From: Candidatus Poribacteria bacterium
Lineage (GTDB): Bacteria; Poribacteria; WGA-4E; WGA-3G
Direction of reading: 5' to 3'
DNA length: 37,321 nt
Assembly: GCA_022394775.1 (NCBI GenBank)
Contig: JAGFCB010000238.1
Span: 1-37,321, forward strand
Below, piece by piece: positions 35,245 through 37,321 of the stretch. Below the pieces are notes generated by a model. The model had not been told where the DNA came from. It made no database searches and worked only from the letters and a program-made list of their open reading frames with translations. A program made the translations under genes and the position numbers. Numbering within the stretch: the first letter of the stretch is position 1; each line of letters opens with the position of its first letter.

Positions 35245-35610
35245 GTGCAATTGTCCCCGAAAGAACTTCAAGAGATAACGACAGTCGAGAAACCTTGGGG
35301 TGGGTTCATACAATATGTACTCAACCAACCTGTCACTGTCAAGATCTTAGAAATCCGTGCAGGTGAGCAGGTGAGTTATCAGTACCACCATCAACGGAGT
35401 GAGTTGTGGATTCCGCTTGATGAGGGTGCCTGCTTGAAACTTGATGGCAAGGTTCAGCGTCCTAAACCGATGGAACCTGTGTTTATTCCACAAGGCGCGA
35501 AGCATCAACTCATCGGTGAATCCAAAGACTATCGGATCCTTGAAATTTCGTTCGGACACTTTGATGAAGAGGATATCGTTCGTCTTTCGGACAAATATGG
35601 AAGAATTTAG
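35245..35610 (+). CDS. Cupin protein, mannose-6-phosphate isomerase type II-like
   Basis: The 121-residue protein is one cupin barrel: VEKPWGGFIQY near 14, then GEQVSYQYHHQRSELWIPLDEG with the metal-binding His/Glu set, and PVFIPQGAKHQL with the last His. It matches the C-terminal isomerase domain of bifunctional ManC/AlgA enzymes but stands alone. The likely role is isomerisation of a sugar phosphate (mannose-6-P and fructose-6-P) or another sugar-binding function. It starts with GTG, has GGAG 9 nt upstream, and lies 14 bp before pgi, so both would act on fructose-6-phosphate. Confidence 0.8.
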   Translation: MQLSPKELQEITTVEKPWGGFIQYVLNQPVTVKILEIRAGEQVSYQYHHQRSELWIPLDEGACLKLDGKVQRPKPMEPVFIPQGAKHQLIGESKDYRILEISFGHFDEEDIVRLSDKYGRI

Positions 35611-35624
35611 CGGAAAGAGGTTTT

Positions 35625-37031
35625 TTGTTGGATAGAAAACTTAATCTCTCAATTGATAACACGACTTTAGACTTTACCGAACACGCGGCACAACAGACGG
35701 TTGATGTTGATCTGCAAAAAATTCACGCCTTATTTGAAAAAGAGACATCGGCACCCCTTGCAGAATTAGAAGACGAACTTCGCGCGTGGACCCGCAGCCA
35801 TCTCCAAAACGAGGATATTGATAAGGTCATAGCGTTAGCTACGCGCGCACGTGAAGCGTTTTCGGTCTTGGTCATCATTGGTATAGGCGGTTCTGATCTA
35901 AGCGCACGCGTCTTTCACGATTCTTTCAATCATCCGTATCATAACCTGCTATCGGTTGAACAGCGTGGCGGGGCACCAGAAGTCTATTTCACGGGGGATA
36001 CCTTTGATCCACGCAAACTCATAGGTTTGCTTGAGATGCTCAAAGCACGGAATCTGCTACAGAAAACGCTCTTTAATGTCATTAGCAAATCCGGTACGAC
36101 AACCGAAACAATGGCGACGCTAATGATTATCCGCGAAACACTTGGTGATGGAAACTGGCAGCGACAGGTACTCGCGACAACTGGACTTACCGCTGACAGT
36201 GTCCTGTTCCGAATGCATGAACAATCCGCCTTCTACGGCGGCACACTACTCCCTGTTCCTGATGGTGTCGGCGGACGATTTTCAGCCTTTTCTCCAGTCG
36301 GTCTATTGTTTCTCGCTATGACAGCAGGAAGAGACGAGACCCCTGAGACCCGCATCCGCGCTGCACTGGAAGGGGTCAAACAAGCACACAAAGATTTTTA
36401 CCTCTCGTCTGAACATCAGGACAACGTCGCCTATCAACTCGCACGATGGATTCATCTCGCTGAGGCGGGTGCGGGTAAAGGTTCGATAGTTTTCTATAAC
36501 TATGCCGATAATAATTGTCTCGGTGAATGGTTTGTGCAGTTGTGTACGGAATCTGTTCAAGAGCGTGGCACGGGTCCAAACGTGATAAATGCCAAAGGCC
36601 CTACGAGTAATCATTCGATTCTCAACGGTATCATCTCTGGACCGAGGGATAAAATCGTCTTATTTATCCATTGGGAGGAACTTGGTCAGGATTTAATACT
36701 ACCGAAAGACACTAAAATGGACAGTAAGTTAACTGACATTGAAGGGTTATCTATGACGCACATGCAGACTGCCTCCTACCGCGGCACCGCCTTGGATTTT
36801 AGCGAGAACGGCGTACCCAACGCGACCTTAACCCTCCCGAAACGGGATATTCGGTCAGTTTGCCGGTTGATGCGTGTCTTGATGGATACCATTGCTGTGA
36901 AAGGTAAACTCCAAGATTTACATCTTGACACAGAAAGCGGAAATGAGTTAACATATCTCCAAGATGGTGTTGAGGGGTATAAACGGAATTTCCGATCTTT
37001 TGCTTTAGCACCGGATATAGGCGATCGGTAG
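35625..37031 (+). CDS. pgi: Glucose-6-phosphate isomerase
   Basis: The 468-residue protein has IIGIGGSDLSARV, the phosphate loop SKSGTTTET (154-162), VGGRFSAFSPVG, catalytic Glu309 in CTESVQE, His330 in TSNHSILNG and a late Lys in GYKRN. It interconverts glucose-6-P and fructose-6-P. The start is one of two consecutive TTG codons, 35625 or 35628; AAGAGG ends at 35620, and the second TTG has the better 7-nt spacing. It is co-transcribed with the cupin gene 14 bp upstream. Confidence 0.93.
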   Translation: MLDRKLNLSIDNTTLDFTEHAAQQTVDVDLQKIHALFEKETSAPLAELEDELRAWTRSHLQNEDIDKVIALATRAREAFSVLVIIGIGGSDLSARVFHDSFNHPYHNLLSVEQRGGAPEVYFTGDTFDPRKLIGLLEMLKARNLLQKTLFNVISKSGTTTETMATLMIIRETLGDGNWQRQVLATTGLTADSVLFRMHEQSAFYGGTLLPVPDGVGGRFSAFSPVGLLFLAMTAGRDETPETRIRAALEGVKQAHKDFYLSSEHQDNVAYQLARWIHLAEAGAGKGSIVFYNYADNNCLGEWFVQLCTESVQERGTGPNVINAKGPTSNHSILNGIISGPRDKIVLFIHWEELGQDLILPKDTKMDSKLTDIEGLSMTHMQTASYRGTALDFSENGVPNATLTLPKRDIRSVCRLMRVLMDTIAVKGKLQDLHLDTESGNELTYLQDGVEGYKRNFRSFALAPDIGDR

Positions 37032-37248
37032 AGGGTTAGCGGTGACAAGTCAAGGCACCCAAACCTATGAGGATTGGGCTTGTGCTTCGTCGCAGTTCGC
37101 GTTTCCGAAGAAACGTCTTACGTCTGCTCCACAGAGGGACCCAAGCAGCCCTCTCAACCGAAAACGAAGTGCTGTCGTTTCAAAACGAAGTGCTGTCGTT
37201 TTAAGTTGACTCTTTATTTTTGAGAGTGCGTTTTACGAACCCACGCTT
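37032..37248. other. Spacer after pgi
   Basis: Apart from the hairpin and the tandem repeat listed, I see no coding frame or RNA gene in this 217-bp stretch. Confidence 0.4.
37161..37201. repeat. Two tandem copies of a 20-bp partly palindromic repeat
   Basis: AAAACGAAGTGCTGTCGTTT occurs at 37161-37180 and 37182-37201, one base apart. Each copy has AAACGA/TCGTTT arms, so each can form a hairpin. A separate AGAGGG/CCCTCT hairpin is at 37133-37154. These lie in the spacer after pgi and may terminate it, or be paired binding sites. Confidence 0.6.
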
Positions 37249-37321
37249 TTACCTGTGGCATTCATTACACTCAAGTGTTCCGCCAGTATCTGTTTCTTTT
37301 CCGTATCGTGCTGTAGCTTTA
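37249..37321 (-). CDS. Partial C-terminal end of an unknown protein with CNECH
   Basis: A minus-strand frame enters from the window edge and ends at 37249: 23 residues, KATARYGKETDTGGTLECNECHR. The CxxCH could be a heme-binding or zinc-binding site. Too little is visible to name a family, and it may be a chance frame. Confidence 0.3.
   Translation of the reverse strand, partial: KATARYGKETDTGGTLECNECHR

Noticed and set aside
37161..37201. Start of a CRISPR array
   Set aside because: There are only two copies, separated by one base, and no further copy before the window ends.

Overview
The window looks like the replication-origin region of an uncultured bacterium, possibly Candidatus Poribacteria or a relative. 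That placement is inferred from gene content: many WD40 proteins, an ECF sigma factor fused to a WD40 propeller, a PorU/PorV pair and an Asp-box propeller. No rRNA marker is present, so it is provisional. No tRNA, rRNA, CRISPR array, transposase or prophage gene was seen.

1-9.5 kb, origin block. rpmH (minus) diverges from dnaA. An array of 12 DnaA-box-like 9-mers and a basal-unwinding module (DnaA boxes, GC-rich spacer, five CTA trios, AT-rich tract) lie between dnaA and recF, where dnaN often sits. dciA-like, gyrB and gyrA follow.

9.5-15.7 kb, envelope and secreted proteins. These are an exported TPR protein, an exported HExxH metalloprotease, an Asp-box beta-propeller and a CsgG/LpoB-like lipoprotein. 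A convergent small gene encodes a HepT-like protein that has lost its catalytic motif.

15.9-24.5 kb. A zinc-free quinone oxidoreductase is followed by a 2085-residue gingipain-type (C25) protein with a C-terminal sorting-like domain, and a PorV-type barrel. The last two look like the attachment module of a type IX secretion system.

24.5-31.2 kb, minus strand. Three related WD40 genes: an exported double propeller, an ECF sigma factor-TM-double propeller fusion, and a TM-single propeller that appears to be a sigma-less derivative of the fusion. This is the most unusual locus in the window.

31.3-35 kb, minus strand. anmK, namZ and a beta-lactamase-family hydrolase form a probable MurNAc/peptidoglycan recycling group. 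A 105-bp MITE-like element sits just upstream of namZ.

35.2-37.3 kb. A small cupin (mannose-6-phosphate isomerase type) and pgi form an operon. A tandem palindromic repeat and a partial minus-strand gene end follow.

Several plus-strand promoters have an extended -10 (TGn) element. porU and porV share a 13-nt motif before their start codons instead of a Shine-Dalgarno sequence.
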